Source of the DNA: Chloroflexota bacterium | GTDB lineage: Bacteria > Chloroflexota > Anaerolineae > J102 | DNA length: 13,677 nucleotides | Assembly: GCA_013152695.1 (NCBI GenBank) | Contig: JAADFV010000427.1 | Location: 1-13,677 of the forward strand | Direction: 5' to 3' | Shown here: positions 6,647 through 13,677 of the stretch, in pieces | How positions within the stretch are numbered: the stretch's first letter is position 1 | Layout: every line of letters begins with the position of its first letter | Made by a program: the position numbers and the translations under genes | Notes under the pieces: generated by a model | Seen by the model: the letters and a program-made list of their open reading frames with translations, nothing else | Database searches by the model: none | Told to the model about the DNA's origin: nothing

Positions 6647-9053
6647 GCTGATGATAGGCTTCAAGCCAATCGGCAAAATCACTCTTTCGCTGCTTTTGTC
6701 GAAGCGCCGCCTGGGCTTCACGGTAATTCTCGATACGATGGAAGATATCGGCCTGTACACGGTCGGGTTCTGGGACAAAGCGAAATACAACGAGGCCCTC
6801 GGCGGCGGCTGTTTGGATAAGAACGTCACCGTAGTTCAGGAGAAAAGCCAGAGGGCCCGGTTTGCGAAACTCTACATTCTGCACCCGCTCCAATGACATA
6901 ATCGTACGTTGTTCATCGAAAATGAAGGGTTTCTTCTCGATGTGTTCGATCCGCTGATCCGAAACAATGTACAAATCATTGATCCAATCAATCCAGTTCC
7001 ACCACAACCAGCCACCACCAAAAAAGAGCATAATCGTGGCAACAGCCGCTAAAACCAGGCGGTAAGTCTGAGAAATGTCTCCGAAAAACAGGCCAGTTGC
7101 TGCTATAGCCAGTAAAAAGATGCAAGCCAGGGTAAATAGGAAAGGAGGTGTGATCGTCCCCAGCAGGCCCAACCAGTGTTTCCGCCATATCAACTCATTC
7201 CCAGATTGCTTCTGTAAACCCAGAAGACGATTGAAGGGAAGCCGGCTCGTCAACGATCGTCTGGGAGCCTCGCGGTGGACCTCCTCGACCAAGGCCCGAT
7301 GATCCAGGCGTTCTTCTAGACCCAGATGCAAACGCTCCTGCAACTGCCGGCGAATTGTTTCTTCATTCTCGGTCAGGGCCCCCGCCTTAGCGCGCATCAT
7401 CTCATCCGAAATCAATTGCAGCACTGCCTCGGCGTTGGGAAGATAGTCGAATTCAATCTGGCCAGCATCAGCCGCGGTTTCGATCTGCAGATGCCCATAG
7501 CGCAGAATTTGCGCCCAAAATGGACGTTCGATATGCAAGTCCTGAATCTTATCCAGTGGTGCCGATAGTCGCTTCTCAGAAAAGAAAACTATCTTTTCCT
7601 GGTGTGCGATCCGGCGCGAGGTCACGATATGAAAATCATTGAGATAATCGAGGATAACCCAAAAACCTATCGGCACCGGAAAAAGAGCAACTATCAGAAT
7701 TTGTACGTACCAGGGCGGCGGTGTAGCAAACTTATCGATCAATAAGTCCAGAATCAACAACAGGATAAAAGCGATGATAATGAACATGAGATTGCGCAGG
7801 AGGACAATCCAGTGGCGGCGCTTTTTGCACAGAATCACTTCCCCATCTTCCTGCCAATCAAAAACACGTTCAGCATTTTGCAAACGCTGTTGCACATCGT
7901 AGCTGAGGAATAGTCGGTTATTGATATGAGGATGCGCCTCTAAAAACAGAGCGAAATCCTTGCGGTGAATACGCAACCAATCGGTAGCGCTAGTGGTTTC
8001 GACTGTAGCAGTAGAGGGATCACCCAATAACAACGAAGCTTCACCAAAGGCCGAACCGGGTGACAAAGCTTGCGGAACCGGTTGTTTTGTCGTTGCATCT
8101 ACCGTAATGGCCACAGCTCCGCCTTTAACCAAGACATAATAATAATTATCAGGCTTATTCTGACGGACAATGGTGCGATGAGGAAGATTGAAGTGCAACT
8201 GCATGGTAAAGCCGGCAAGATGCGCGATTTCCTCAGGACGCAAACGGTGAAACAACGGCGTCTTGCTAAGAATGGCGGGAACGTCGATCGGTGAGCGTAA
8301 AAATTGCTCGAGATCTTGATGATGTTGTCGAGCGATATCCTTCAACGGCTCGGCAGGGATGATGTAATAGTAACAAATGCTGTCACATCGGACTGTAGTA
8401 AGGTGTCGACGTCCGGTTATGGCAGAGTGCTGCCCCAGGACGGCACCGGCGCTGGCCCACGCTACAGGTCGATTAGGCTGTTCGATACGCACACGCCCTT
8501 GCCGTAGCAAGACAATCTCATCTCCCGGCTCACCCAACTGAAACACGATGTCGCCACGTCTCCCTTGACGAATGATAACGATGTCGCTTAGCCATTTTAC
8601 CTCGAGATCAGTCAGTTGGGAGAGATAAGGCGAAGCACGCAAGTGTCCGATCACTTCGCTACGGTCAAATTGGCTGGCAAGATGGGGATATTGGGCGCGT
8701 AGTTGAATGAGGATACGTTTGTCGAGAACGAGTACACGGGTCAAAGTTTTAGCGGTCGCTGTCCCCAGCTGCCCCTCCAACGTATCTAATTCCAACCGGC
8801 CCAACACATCATTTGCTCGTAACGTATATTTCAAATGTAGACCGTCACCCTCGCTACGGTGTTCCAACTCTACTGACCCGGACAAAATCAAGTAGACAAA
8901 CTGAATGGGATCCCCTTGCTCGAAAATGACCTCTCCAGGCCGAAAACTCAGCTGTTCATCGACACGGATCATCCTCAGGGCATTGACGTCCAATCCCTGA
9001 AAAATCGGAAAACGTTGGAGGATGGGGCTGAAATCAACCGACGGAGCGGCCAT
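6609..9053 (-). CDS. Membrane protein with three cNMP-binding-like domains and two TM/bacterial-PH modules
   Basis: This 814-aa protein has three consecutive cyclic-nucleotide-binding-like folds (about 14-125, 139-250 and 264-378). Two repeats then follow, each a TM pair and a bacterial PH (bPH2/DUF304-like) domain: TM about 414-439 and 448-470 with PH about 471-548, and TM about 627-658 and 663-690 with PH about 691-774. The repeats align well (DYLNDFHIVTSRRI against DWINDLYIVSDQRI). A charged, probably helical segment (551-600) joins them. The CNB sensors and PH domains would lie in the cytoplasm. The canonical phosphate-binding Arg is missing from all three CNB domains (G97, H217 and S347 by eye), and the preceding Glu survives only in the third (E338). 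The domains may bind something else or be structural. It has its own extended -10 promoter. No function is known to me for this fusion. Confidence 0.9.
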   Translation of the reverse strand: MAAPSVDFSPILQRFPIFQGLDVNALRMIRVDEQLSFRPGEVIFEQGDPIQFVYLILSGSVELEHRSEGDGLHLKYTLRANDVLGRLELDTLEGQLGTATAKTLTRVLVLDKRILIQLRAQYPHLASQFDRSEVIGHLRASPYLSQLTDLEVKWLSDIVIIRQGRRGDIVFQLGEPGDEIVLLRQGRVRIEQPNRPVAWASAGAVLGQHSAITGRRHLTTVRCDSICYYYIIPAEPLKDIARQHHQDLEQFLRSPIDVPAILSKTPLFHRLRPEEIAHLAGFTMQLHFNLPHRTIVRQNKPDNYYYVLVKGGAVAITVDATTKQPVPQALSPGSAFGEASLLLGDPSTATVETTSATDWLRIHRKDFALFLEAHPHINNRLFLSYDVQQRLQNAERVFDWQEDGEVILCKKRRHWIVLLRNLMFIIIAFILLLILDLLIDKFATPPPWYVQILIVALFPVPIGFWVILDYLNDFHIVTSRRIAHQEKIVFFSEKRLSAPLDKIQDLHIERPFWAQILRYGHLQIETAADAGQIEFDYLPNAEAVLQLISDEMMRAKAGALTENEETIRRQLQERLHLGLEERLDHRALVEEVHREAPRRSLTSRLPFNRLLGLQKQSGNELIWRKHWLGLLGTITPPFLFTLACIFLLAIAATGLFFGDISQTYRLVLAAVATIMLFFGGGWLWWNWIDWINDLYIVSDQRIEHIEKKPFIFDEQRTIMSLERVQNVEFRKPGPLAFLLNYGDVLIQTAAAEGLVVFRFVPEPDRVQADIFHRIENYREAQAALRQKQRKSDFADWLEAYHQLIQEERERNSGS

Positions 9054-9094
9054 ATGTTTGGCGATAACGAACTCTAGGCGATAACTACTGTCGA

Positions 9095-9103
9095 ATTATA
9101 CCA
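9095..9103 (-). promoter_or_regulatory. Extended -10 promoter of the CNB/PH membrane protein gene
   Basis: Read on the minus strand the sequence is TGGTATAAT, a perfect extended -10 element (TGn followed by TATAAT). The -35 region is poor, as is common for extended -10 promoters. The start point would be near 9088, giving a leader of about 35 nt. The gene can thus be transcribed independently of the Amt-like gene upstream. Confidence 0.7.
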
Positions 9104-9149
9104 TAGGAGGATGTCTTTGACGTGGTATGTGTCGTGGTAACTACATTTC

Positions 9150-9167
9150 AGATGCTAGGCCGCATCT
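9150..9167. repeat. Short inverted repeat between the Amt-like and CNB/PH genes
   Basis: AGATGC and GCATCT are perfect 6-bp arms around TAGGCC, in the 189-bp gap between the two minus-strand genes. No T-run follows on either strand, so it is a weak terminator candidate at best. Apart from this and the promoter at 9095, I see nothing else in the gap. Confidence 0.35.
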
Positions 9168-9242
9168 CATCAGTCAGAGCGCGAAAGCTTCACCACAGCA
9201 GAAGCAACACACTGCAAAGGGACTCAGTACCGGCCACGACCA

Positions 9243-10616
9243 TTACGACCCGTTCTCTTTTTCCACGACAACCCTTTCCTGGCTCAACTCAGGGGCTGCT
9301 GCGCGGCGAGAAACGTCCCAGGCCCGTGCTATGAGCGCCAGAGGAGCGGTGATAAGTGTCGTTACGAGAAAACCCAAGAAAAACACCACAGCTACGCCCA
9401 AAGCCTGAGCCTGCAATTGTCCCCCGTCAGCTTCCCAGCCAGCCGCCGGAAAGAGACCACTCACGCCCTGCCCACTTACTCCCAAATAAGAAGTCAGGCC
9501 CACGCCATTCCATCCGGCACCGCTGCTGCCGTCAGCAAAAAGTCCCAGCGCCAACAGGCCCAACATGGCAGGAATGCCGAATGTGGCCAACAATGCTCCG
9601 GGATCACGTAAACGCAACCAGGAAGAAAGGACATAAGTAAAAAAGACGAGGAGCAGACCGGCAATCAGACCCACACCAATGGCGGTAAGTGGTGAAACAA
9701 AGGGAGCAATGGCCAGTCCCGACACCCAACCTGCAGCTACACCCCGTGCTCCCTGGAGGGGATCGGGGTGATTGGCGACAAACCAGGTGTAAAAGAGGGG
9801 GGCCGCCGCTCCCCCCGCCGCTGCCAACAAACCGTGGAGCACTGCTCGCACCGCCGAGAGCTGGGTCCAGTCATGTAAAGGTGAGGCCAGCACCCAGCCC
9901 ACCGATCCCACGATCACCATGCCTGCCCCGGTTACAGCCAACAATGGTAAATGCACTGGCGGAAGTTCTTGGGCTTGTCTTGATGGCTGTAAGCGCGGCA
10001 AAAAGATCAGGATCGCAGCCAGAGTAACACTTCCTCCCAGCAAAAACAGCGAAGCTCCGCCTACATCAACAAAACCATGACCGGCACCGATATTATCCCC
10101 CAAACGACTAAGCCAACCCCCACCGTCTACCCAGTTGCCCAGCAAGGGATAGCCCACCGCTGCTACCAACAGGCCCACTATGGCGACCACGATTCTGGGC
10201 GCCCGGCCCCGCAGAGCCAGCAAAGGAAGTAAGGTAGCCGTAGTTACCCAGGGTAAGGTGGTCAGGAACAAAAGGTAGGCGACAGGAGTCTGGGCTTGAT
10301 GCAAAGCAAAGCCAGTAGCTCCCGCCATCCCCCAAGTGCTACCCCAATCCGAGCTGAGTGCCGACCATTCCCATACCAACCCCTGCAGATCAGGATGATC
10401 GATAATAAGGCCAATGCCACCAAAATGCAGAGCGAAACCGGTGGCGGTATAAGCAAGCGCGGCCAAGGCAAAAGCGGCCAGGGGAGTCAGGGCAACTTGT
10501 CGTGCTTCCTCGACTGATAAACCCCCGGCCACAATCAAACTGATCCCCATAGGAATCAAGAAGGCCAGCGCTGTTGCCAGCAAAGGCCACATTGGAATCA
10601 TGTCAATTTCGAGCAT
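9243..10616 (-). CDS. Amt/Rh-like membrane protein lacking the twin pore histidines
   Basis: This 457-aa polytopic protein with about 11 hydrophobic segments resembles Amt ammonium channels. Landmarks include YPLLGNWVDGGGWL (156-169), VDVGGASLF (183-191), RDPGALLATFG (337-347) and the last helix region AAGWEADGGQ onward (391-428). In standard Amt proteins the two histidines facing each other in the pore belong to DFAGxxVVH and a DDxxxxxxVHG stretch. Here the aligned residues are F191 and F346. The second alignment needs no gap, while the first is one residue short between Asp and the His position. Ammonium conduction of the normal kind is therefore doubtful. It may be a derived transporter or a sensor. 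No GlnK/PII gene adjoins it. M1 at 10616 is used. M6 (10601) is equally possible, since neither has a good ribosome site. Confidence 0.8.
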   Translation of the reverse strand: MLEIDMIPMWPLLATALAFLIPMGISLIVAGGLSVEEARQVALTPLAAFALAALAYTATGFALHFGGIGLIIDHPDLQGLVWEWSALSSDWGSTWGMAGATGFALHQAQTPVAYLLFLTTLPWVTTATLLPLLALRGRAPRIVVAIVGLLVAAVGYPLLGNWVDGGGWLSRLGDNIGAGHGFVDVGGASLFLLGGSVTLAAILIFLPRLQPSRQAQELPPVHLPLLAVTGAGMVIVGSVGWVLASPLHDWTQLSAVRAVLHGLLAAAGGAAAPLFYTWFVANHPDPLQGARGVAAGWVSGLAIAPFVSPLTAIGVGLIAGLLLVFFTYVLSSWLRLRDPGALLATFGIPAMLGLLALGLFADGSSGAGWNGVGLTSYLGVSGQGVSGLFPAAGWEADGGQLQAQALGVAVVFFLGFLVTTLITAPLALIARAWDVSRRAAAPELSQERVVVEKENGS

Positions 10617-10629
10617 AAGATAATTACCG

Positions 10630-10636
10630 TATAATA
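10630..10636. promoter_or_regulatory. Overlapping divergent -10 boxes
   Basis: TATAAT at 10630-10635 serves the plus-strand Mut7-C gene (leader about 38 nt, with a weak TTTCGA at -35). TATTAT, read on the minus strand at 10636-10631, could serve the Amt-like gene, with TTGTGA 19 bp upstream. The two boxes share five positions, so polymerase could use only one at a time. A minus start point near 10624 would give an almost leaderless mRNA if M1 is used. Confidence 0.45.
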
Positions 10637-10679
10637 GAAAGGATCAGTCAGTTTCTCACAATTCCCTCGATCTTACCAA

Positions 10680-11138
10680 ATGGATGACAGCGAAGCAAAA
10701 GCCCCTCCCCTCCTCATCGACGCCATGTTAGGCTCCCTGGCCCGGCATCTGCGCTGGCTGGGCTACGATGCCGAATACCTTGCAGATTTGCCTGACGAAG
10801 AAATGATGCGTATTGCCCGCAGTAGTGGCCGTTTACTGGTGACACGAGACCGTAGCCTGGCCCAGCGGCGAAATGTAAACAGCCTTTATGTGGCTGCCAC
10901 AGACTTATCTGCCCAGGTACAGACCGTAGTGAACGCTGTGGGGCCAGCACACCATCCCTCACGGTGCACCGTCTGCAATGGCGAGTTGGAACGCCTAACG
11001 CCGGCACAGGCGGCTGCCCTGGTACCACCCTACGTTGCCCAGACTCAAACTCAGTTTGCCCGTTGCCAGCGCTGCGGGCGTGTCTATTGGCCAGGAACCC
11101 ATTGGCCCGGTTTACAACAGTGGCGTGAGATCACCTGA
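10680..11138 (+). CDS. Mut7-C RNase domain protein (PIN-like, with zinc ribbon)
   Basis: This 152-aa cytoplasmic protein matches the stand-alone Mut7-C (DUF82) pattern: an N-terminal PIN-like nuclease fold and a C-terminal zinc ribbon. Visible marks are LLIDAMLGSLARHLRWLGYD (11-30) with likely metal-binding D14, the VTRDRSL stretch with D57, and two cysteine pairs C96-C99 and C129-C132 before YWPGTHW. The family is predicted to cut RNA, but the substrate is unknown. The ATG at 10680 fits the normal start of the family and leaves a short N-terminal extension of about 10 residues. There is no clear ribosome site. It is divergent from the Amt-like gene with 63 bp between them. Confidence 0.88.
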   Translation: MDDSEAKAPPLLIDAMLGSLARHLRWLGYDAEYLADLPDEEMMRIARSSGRLLVTRDRSLAQRRNVNSLYVAATDLSAQVQTVVNAVGPAHHPSRCTVCNGELERLTPAQAAALVPPYVAQTQTQFARCQRCGRVYWPGTHWPGLQQWREIT

Positions 11139-11210
11139 GTTCACGCTACCTGGCGAAAATCGCCGCATGCAAAATCTGTCTGGTAGCCAAATCTGGAATT
11201 GCCACCATAT

Positions 11211-11239
11211 TTGGAGACCAACCACTTGTCCATTACAAT
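11211..11239 (+). promoter_or_regulatory. Predicted promoter of the E2/map/oxidoreductase unit
   Basis: TTGGAG (11211-11216) and TACAAT (11234-11239, five of six to consensus) are separated by 17 bp. The -35 matches TTGACA at only three positions. The predicted start point near 11246 gives a leader of about 70 nt before the GTG start. The rest of the 178-bp gap holds only a small GGCGA/TCGCC hairpin (11152-11164) without a T-run. Confidence 0.45.
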
Positions 11240-11303
11240 CCAGATCATTCATCCCCTCTAACCAAGATCCGTCAGAGTGACGGCCGCTAGCTGAGATTTG
11301 TTC

Positions 11304-11308
11304 AGGAG
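11304..11308 (+). promoter_or_regulatory. Ribosome binding site deciding the GTG start of the E2 gene
   Basis: AGGAG lies 8 bp before the GTG at 11317, the best such site in the window. It supports GTG as start over the first internal ATG (codon 7), which would cut into the lipoyl domain. Confidence 0.8.
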
Positions 11309-11316
11309 CATTCTCC

Positions 11317-12555
11317 GTGACAACCCGTGTCGTTATGCCTAAACTAGGTGAATCTGTTGTCGAAGGCACCGTTAGCAAATGGCTCGTGCCTGAAGGGGGA
11401 ACAGTGAGGCGAGATGAGCCCTTACTCGAGGTGAGCACCGACAAAATCGATACAGAAATACCCAGTCCCGCTGCCGGTATTTTACGAAAAATCTATGTCA
11501 GCGAAGGTGAGACTGTCGAGGCGGGTGCGCTTCTTGCCATCATTGCTCAGGCCCACGAAGCCTTGCCCGACACAGAGCCATCATCTACTCAGCCTGACCC
11601 GCGCTCTATTCCTACCCCCGACGCCGCACCCTCTCCAGCCTCTGCACATAGCAAGCTTGGATTCATCAGCCCTATTGTGGCCAAACTGGCGGCTGAACAT
11701 CAGATCGATTTGAGTGAAGTGCGCGGAACCGGTGTAGGAGGTCGGATCAGGAAAAAAGATATCCTCGCTTTCATCGAACGGCGCAAAGCAGAGATATCAC
11801 CCTCACCAGCAATTGCTTCCACTTCTGAAAAACTGGCACAGGCTGACACTCACGTCATTCCGCTCTCACGCCGACGCCAGCTCATCGCCGAACACATGGT
11901 GCACTCCAAGCGCACCTCCCCCCACGTCACCACCGTATTCATTTGCGACATGACCGCCATTGTACGGCATCGCTACGCCCAGCGTCAAACCTTTGCTCAA
12001 GAGGGTGTCGAGCTGACCTTCACCCCCTATTTACTTTCCGCCCTGGCAACTGCACTCAAACAGCATCCTCTTGTCAATAGCTCCTGGAGCGAGACCGGAA
12101 TCCTCCTCCATCGTCATGTGCATATTGGTCTTGCTGTTGCCGTCGAGGATGGCCTGCTCGTACCAGTGATCAAACATGCCGATTCCTTAAACTTGTTGGG
12201 ACTGGCGCGCGCGGTCAATGATCTTTCCCAGCGAGCCCGAAGCAATCAACTTACGGCGGATGAATTACAAGGGGGTACCTTTACACTGACCAATCATGGC
12301 ACGAGTGGCAGTCTTTTTGCCACGCCCATCATCAATCAGCCCCAAACGGGTATCTTAGGTGTGGGCGCTATTCACAAAGAAGCGGTCGTCCTCAGTCAGG
12401 GACATCCCCTCCTGCCCGATGCCAACGACACCATTGCCATTCGTCCTGTCGTCTATCTCAGCTTCACCTTCGATCATCGCGTTCTCGATGGGGCTGCTGC
12501 TGATGCTTTTGTTACGACTATCAAACAAATTTTAGAAACCTGGAAAAACGACTGA
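11317..12555 (+). CDS. Dihydrolipoamide acyltransferase (E2) of a 2-oxoacid dehydrogenase complex
   Basis: This 412-aa protein is the core of a 2-oxoacid dehydrogenase complex. It moves the acyl group from its lipoyl arm to CoA in the cytoplasm. Domains in order are one lipoyl domain (1-77, with lipoylated K43 in STDKIDTEIPSP), a Pro/Ala/Ser-rich hinge, a peripheral subunit-binding domain (about 116-152, FISPIVAKLAAEH to RIRKKDILAF), a second hinge, and the catalytic domain (about 178-410) with H387 and D391 in DHRVLDG. Length and layout are normal. The substrate (pyruvate, 2-oxoglutarate or branched-chain) cannot be fixed by eye. The TSPHVTTVF and NHGTSGSLFATPIINQPQ stretches recall branched-chain/succinyl types. 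It starts with GTG behind a strong ribosome site. No E1 or E3 gene adjoins it. The methionine aminopeptidase gene follows after 30 bp. Confidence 0.93.
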   Translation: MTTRVVMPKLGESVVEGTVSKWLVPEGGTVRRDEPLLEVSTDKIDTEIPSPAAGILRKIYVSEGETVEAGALLAIIAQAHEALPDTEPSSTQPDPRSIPTPDAAPSPASAHSKLGFISPIVAKLAAEHQIDLSEVRGTGVGGRIRKKDILAFIERRKAEISPSPAIASTSEKLAQADTHVIPLSRRRQLIAEHMVHSKRTSPHVTTVFICDMTAIVRHRYAQRQTFAQEGVELTFTPYLLSALATALKQHPLVNSSWSETGILLHRHVHIGLAVAVEDGLLVPVIKHADSLNLLGLARAVNDLSQRARSNQLTADELQGGTFTLTNHGTSGSLFATPIINQPQTGILGVGAIHKEAVVLSQGHPLLPDANDTIAIRPVVYLSFTFDHRVLDGAAADAFVTTIKQILETWKND

Positions 12556-12585
12556 CATCCCCCAAAAATGTGAGAACTCCTTTTT

Positions 12586-13386
12586 ATGCGCATCCATATC
12601 AAATCAAAACAAGAAATAGAGAGAATGCGCGACGCTGGTCGTTTGGTGGCCGAAGCGTTCGCCATGATTCGCCAGGAACTCAAACCCGGCATCAGTATTC
12701 ACGATCTGGATCGCCTTACCGAAGAATTTATCGTCAAGCGGGGCGCTAAACCGCTGTACAAAGGGTACCGCGGCAGTCAGACCAACCATCCTCCCTTTCC
12801 TGGTACTATCTGCGCCTCTGTCAACCACGAGATTTGTCATGGTTTACCCAATCGTAAACGAGCCTTAAAACAAGGTGATATCATCGGTATTGATATTGGC
12901 CTTCGCTATCGCGGTTATTGTGGCGATGCTTGTGTAACTTTTGCTGTGGGCCAGATATCCCCCCAAGCAGAGCAACTTCTGAATGTTACCCATCAGGCCC
13001 TTTTGCAGGGAATCAGCGTTGCTCTGGTAGGTAATCACCTCTACGACATTGGCGCTGCCATTCAGGAATACGTCGAAAGGCGAGGAATGTCGGTTGTAAG
13101 AGAATGGGGGGGGCATGGAATTGGCCGGGAGTTACACGAACCCCCTTCCGTTTCTCATGTGCGTATGCCTGTGCAAGGCCCCCGCCTGGTTCCGGGCATG
13201 GTTTTTACGATCGAACCGATGGTCAATGCAGGGCGGCCAGAATGGCAAATTCTCCGAGATGGTTGGACCGTGGTCACCAAGGACCACTCCCTCTCTGCTC
13301 AATTCGAGCATACTATTGCCATCACCCCGCAAGGACCAGAAATTCTCAGCACACTCAATTCTACACCCAAGACGGCTGCTCCCTAA
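12586..13386 (+). CDS. map: Methionine aminopeptidase, type I
   Basis: This 266-aa cytoplasmic metalloenzyme removes the initiator methionine from new proteins. The pita-bread fold is complete. Its five metal ligands are D103 (GIDIG), D114 (CGDAC), H177 (GGHGIG), E210 (FTIEPMV) and E241 (QFEHTI), and H85 (NHEICHGLP) is the conserved substrate-contacting histidine. There is no N-terminal SH3/zinc extension and no type II insert, so it is a plain type Ia enzyme of normal length. It lies 30 bp after the E2 gene and 41 bp before the oxidoreductase gene, so the three are probably co-transcribed. Its own ribosome site is weak. In many bacteria map sits in the ribosomal protein/secY/adk region, so this is a different context. 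It may be a second copy. Confidence 0.96.
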   Translation: MRIHIKSKQEIERMRDAGRLVAEAFAMIRQELKPGISIHDLDRLTEEFIVKRGAKPLYKGYRGSQTNHPPFPGTICASVNHEICHGLPNRKRALKQGDIIGIDIGLRYRGYCGDACVTFAVGQISPQAEQLLNVTHQALLQGISVALVGNHLYDIGAAIQEYVERRGMSVVREWGGHGIGRELHEPPSVSHVRMPVQGPRLVPGMVFTIEPMVNAGRPEWQILRDGWTVVTKDHSLSAQFEHTIAITPQGPEILSTLNSTPKTAAP

Positions 13387-13427
13387 TCAAGCATTCATCA
13401 AAATCTAACTTATTTGGAGATAAAAAG

Positions 13428-13677
13428 ATGCAGTTGCGAACACCCTTCATTATGGCACCGATCAAACTCGGTTACAGTGATGCCAGCGGTAAAATCAATG
13501 ATAATCACATCCGTTTTTATCGCGAACGGAGTCGCTATATCGGGGCCATCACGCCCGAACCCCTGTATCTGGCTAAAAGCCTGCGCGAAGTTCCTACACA
13601 AATTGGCATCGACAGCGATGATAAACTACCTGGCTTACGCCGCCTCACCGCAACTATCCATGAAGAGGGGGCAAAAG
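13428..13677 (+). CDS. Old Yellow Enzyme-family NADH:flavin oxidoreductase (5' part, cut by window edge)
   Basis: Only the first 83 codons are present and the frame is open to the edge. The start MQLRTPFIMAPIKLGYSD matches the first beta strand and MAPxKLGYSD region of OYE-type FMN-binding TIM barrels. RFYRERSRYIGAITPEPLYL and the LREVPTQIGID stretch that follows fit a subfamily in which ITPEPLYL stands where many members have a LIITE-type motif. Such enzymes reduce activated C=C bonds with NAD(P)H and FMN. The substrate is unknown. GGAG lies 8 bp before the ATG. It is 41 bp after map, probably in one operon. Whether it carries the C-terminal FeS/FAD domains of 2,4-dienoyl-CoA reductases cannot be seen here. 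Confidence 0.85.
   Translation, partial: MQLRTPFIMAPIKLGYSDASGKINDNHIRFYRERSRYIGAITPEPLYLAKSLREVPTQIGIDSDDKLPGLRRLTATIHEEGAK

Noticed and set aside
6284..6829. 181-aa minus-strand open frame across the convergent junction
   Set aside because: It is a shadow of the M28 and CNB/PH coding regions in another frame, with a composition unlike a real protein.
11152..11164. GGCGA/TCGCC hairpin as terminator of the Mut7-C gene
   Set aside because: The stem is only 5 bp and no T-run follows.

Overview
This window of about 13.7 kb looks like chromosomal DNA from a member of the Chloroflexota, probably of the Anaerolineae/Caldilineae kind. That placement is an inference. It rests on large secreted proteins with Thr/Pro-rich linkers, their C-terminal hydrophobic-Pro-hydrophobic tails, the Mut7-C RNase, the gene style and the moderate GC content. 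It needs a 16S rRNA or whole-genome comparison. There are nine protein genes, one of them cut by the right edge. I see no rRNA, tRNA, CRISPR array or transposase.

Layout. Positions 1-298 hold no gene I can support. They carry a nested inverted repeat, a second hairpin and a strong intrinsic terminator for the gene to the right. A secreted subtilase (299-2506, minus) and an OmpR-type response regulator (2698-3447, minus) follow. The 191-bp gap between them is rich in repeats and operator-like sites. A 361-bp regulatory region (3448-3808) separates the regulator from a divergent secreted M28 metallopeptidase (3809-6646, plus). The three genes look like an extracellular proteolysis locus built around an orphan response regulator.

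The M28 gene overlaps tail-to-tail with a minus-strand membrane protein (6609-9053) that joins three cyclic-nucleotide-binding-like domains to two TM-hairpin/bacterial-PH modules. Next comes an Amt-like membrane protein (9243-10616, minus) in which both pore histidines of ammonium transporters appear to be replaced by phenylalanine. It diverges from a small Mut7-C/PIN-like RNase gene (10680-11138, plus) across 63 bp with overlapping -10 boxes.

The right end (11317-13677, plus) is a probable transcription unit: lipoylated 2-oxoacid dehydrogenase E2, type I methionine aminopeptidase, and the first 83 codons of an Old Yellow Enzyme-family flavin oxidoreductase. The intergenic gaps are 30 and 41 bp. 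These look like housekeeping or central-metabolism genes.

Most unusual are the CNB3-PH2 membrane fusion with degenerate ligand pockets, the twin-His-less Amt homologue, and the regulatory architecture around the response regulator and the two peptidases. All motif alignments were done by eye.
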